DNA of 15,794 bases from DASYXT01 sp035934555. GTDB taxonomy: Bacteria > Verrucomicrobiota > Verrucomicrobiia > Limisphaerales > UBA8199. Positions 14,846 to 15,794 of this stretch are shown here, one piece after another. The first letter of the stretch is position 1. Each line of letters begins with the position of its first letter. The stretch covers positions 1 through 15,794 of the forward strand of contig DASYXT010000032.1 of assembly GCA_035934555.1 (NCBI GenBank). The letters run 5' to 3'. The notes below the pieces were generated by a model. It worked only from the letters and a program-made list of their open reading frames with translations, did not search any database and was not told the DNA's origin. Made by a program: the position numbers and the translations under genes.

Positions 14846-15535
14846 CTAGTTGGTGCGGAGGTTTGGGGGTGGGAAACGGGTCAGGTAACGGCGGAGACGT
14901 TTTTTGAGGCTGGCGACGGCGGTGAGCCGGATTTTGAGGCGGCGGGCGAGGTCTTTGGGTTTTGAAATGCCGGCACAGAGGAAATCAAAGAGGCGCTTGA
15001 GGCGATGATGGCGGCCCAGACGGGCCTTGAGCTGGGCCTGGTAGAGTTGGAACCGGGCGTCGTCTTCTTTCTGGATGAGGTGTTCCAGGGGTGTGAGGGA
15101 CGGGCCGGGGAAGGAGTCGATGCTGGGGTCGGATTCGCCGTCGTCGAGCAAGATGGGGGCGAGGTCGGGTTGGTTGATGGTGACGAAGTTCTCTTTGAGG
15201 TGGTGGAGGCGATCGACCTGACGCCAGACGCGGCGGCGGAGTTCCCTGGAGAGGTTTGGGCCGGCAGGGGGCGAGCCGTTTTGCGCGGGGTGGTTTTTGA
15301 GGAGGTCAAGGATGGCGTCGACGGCGATGGAGTTTGGGTCATAGCCATAGGGAAGGACGCCGCCGCGAGCCCCGCGCCAGGTGAGGCGGCTGACCTGGTC
15401 CTGGGCAGCCTGGAGGGCTTCCTGGAGGAGGGAATCCCAGGAAGACGGGGCGGAGACCTCGATATCGGCAGGCGGGCCCTGCATGGAGGGAGAAGTAGCA
15501 TAAAATGATCCAAATACGGGGTGGATTAGAAACAT
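14846..15535 (-). CDS. Sigma-70/ECF-like protein
   Basis: This is a 229-residue cytoplasmic protein. I read it as a divergent sigma-factor-like protein. The region-2-like part is about residues 35-115 (LLQEALQAAQDQVSRLTWRG; YDPNSIAVDAILDLLK; LRRRVWRQVDRLHHL). A region-4-like HTH sits at about 150-218 (LFDFLCAGISKPKDLARRLKI then LTAVASLKKRLRRYL), where a final Lys/Arg-rich helix would read DNA. A Pro/Ser/Asp-rich linker lies between (DDGESDPSIDSFPGPS). The first 18 residues are weak, and a start at ATG 15484 (MQGPPADIEV) is equally possible; no Shine-Dalgarno sequence favours either. The next gene downstream on the same strand is the gp27/DUF3486-like HTH gene, and similar sigma-like/HTH pairs seem familiar from Verrucomicrobia. 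The family call needs a profile search. Confidence 0.6.
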   Translation of the reverse strand: MFLIHPVFGSFYATSPSMQGPPADIEVSAPSSWDSLLQEALQAAQDQVSRLTWRGARGGVLPYGYDPNSIAVDAILDLLKNHPAQNGSPPAGPNLSRELRRRVWRQVDRLHHLKENFVTINQPDLAPILLDDGESDPSIDSFPGPSLTPLEHLIQKEDDARFQLYQAQLKARLGRHHRLKRLFDFLCAGISKPKDLARRLKIRLTAVASLKKRLRRYLTRFPPPNLRTN

Positions 15536-15572
15536 GAAAGAGGTCGAAGCGGGCCGTGCGGCATTTATCTAT

Positions 15573-15605
15573 TTGTCCAAATGACAAGACACGACCCCAA
15601 GGTCG
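15573..15605. promoter_or_regulatory. Two small dyads upstream of the sigma-like gene
   Basis: TTGTC-CAAAT-GACAA (15573-15587) is a perfect 5+5 dyad with a 5-base spacer, 38-52 bases before the sigma-like start, and could be an operator. CGACC-CCAA-GGTCG (15592-15605) is a perfect 5-bp hairpin just past the stop of the partial gene at the right edge and may mark its 3' end. Confidence 0.25.
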
Positions 15606-15620
15606 CTCTTAGTCAATGCG

Positions 15621-15794
15621 TCAATGCTGGAACGTCGACTTCAGGCGAGCCTCCTCATCCTGATCCTGCTGGAGGCGTGACTTCGCGATCCGCAATGCGC
15701 GGGCGAGGAGGCTGCGCAGTTTCTCGTCCAGAGAAGAACCGGCTATCTCATTGGTAGTGAAACCGATCCCAAGGGGAACGACCCGGTAGGATTC
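15621..15794 (-). CDS. 3' end of a truncated unknown protein
   Basis: A reading frame enters from the right edge and ends at TGA 15621-15623, giving 57 residues. It opens SYRVVPLGIGFTTNEIAG and ends in a strongly charged amphipathic helix (LDEKLRSLLARALRIAKSRL, then QQDQDEEARLKSTFQH). The helix could be a coiled coil or an oligomerisation tail. The short stub does not reveal a family. Confidence 0.55.
   Translation of the reverse strand, partial: ESYRVVPLGIGFTTNEIAGSSLDEKLRSLLARALRIAKSRLQQDQDEEARLKSTFQH

Noticed and set aside
15005..15508. 167-residue plus-strand frame opposite the sigma-like gene
   Set aside because: It is a shadow rich in Gly, Val, Asp and Glu. The sigma-like reading has an ordered HTH and basic final helix.

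Overview
The window is GC-rich, gene-dense bacterial DNA that reads most like a Verrucomicrobiota chromosome (Pedosphaera/Limisphaerales-type). This is inferred from family recognition only: a large exported TIGR03790-type protein whose C-terminal tail is of a kind I associate with that phylum, an exported DUF362 protein, a TPR lipoprotein with a long Pro/Ala/Ser linker, and a paired sigma-like/HTH gene set. No rRNA, tRNA, CRISPR array, transposase or complete prophage is visible.

Layout. (1) 1-2170: the tail of an unknown plus-strand gene converges on three small minus-strand genes: a 170-aa exported protein, a 71-aa protein and a 232-aa exported protein. Several short intergenic hairpins lie between them. 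(2) 2173-5005: a tightly overlapping minus-strand lutA-lutB-lutC operon for an iron-sulfur L-lactate oxidation complex, with 4-base stop/start overlaps. Its leader can form two mutually exclusive hairpins. (3) 5238-8972: an exported DUF362 protein followed by an exported TIGR03790-like protein, apparently one transcription unit. (4) 9063-10913: a divergent 616-aa TPR lipoprotein gene. (5) 10914-11512: four tandem copies of an approximately 157-bp unit. (6) 11470-13512: a UvrD/PcrA/Rep-type helicase, minus strand, convergent with the TPR gene. (7) 13759-15535: a sigma-70-like protein followed by an HTH protein resembling Mu gp27/DUF3486, with several repeat-type features around the latter. (8) 15621-15794: the C-terminal end of an unknown minus-strand gene.

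Two places stand out. The tandem array between the TPR and helicase genes is a serial duplication of a convergent gene boundary. Each unit carries the stop region of the TPR gene, a palindromic terminator-like core, and the last 13 codons plus stop of the helicase gene, and the three spare helicase tails remain open in frame. The sigma-like/HTH pair has a heptamer microsatellite right in front of the HTH start codon, a promoter-like AT block flanked by an inverted repeat, and a 105-bp in-frame tandem repeat in its 3' part. It is the best candidate here for an undescribed regulatory module, although its function is inference.
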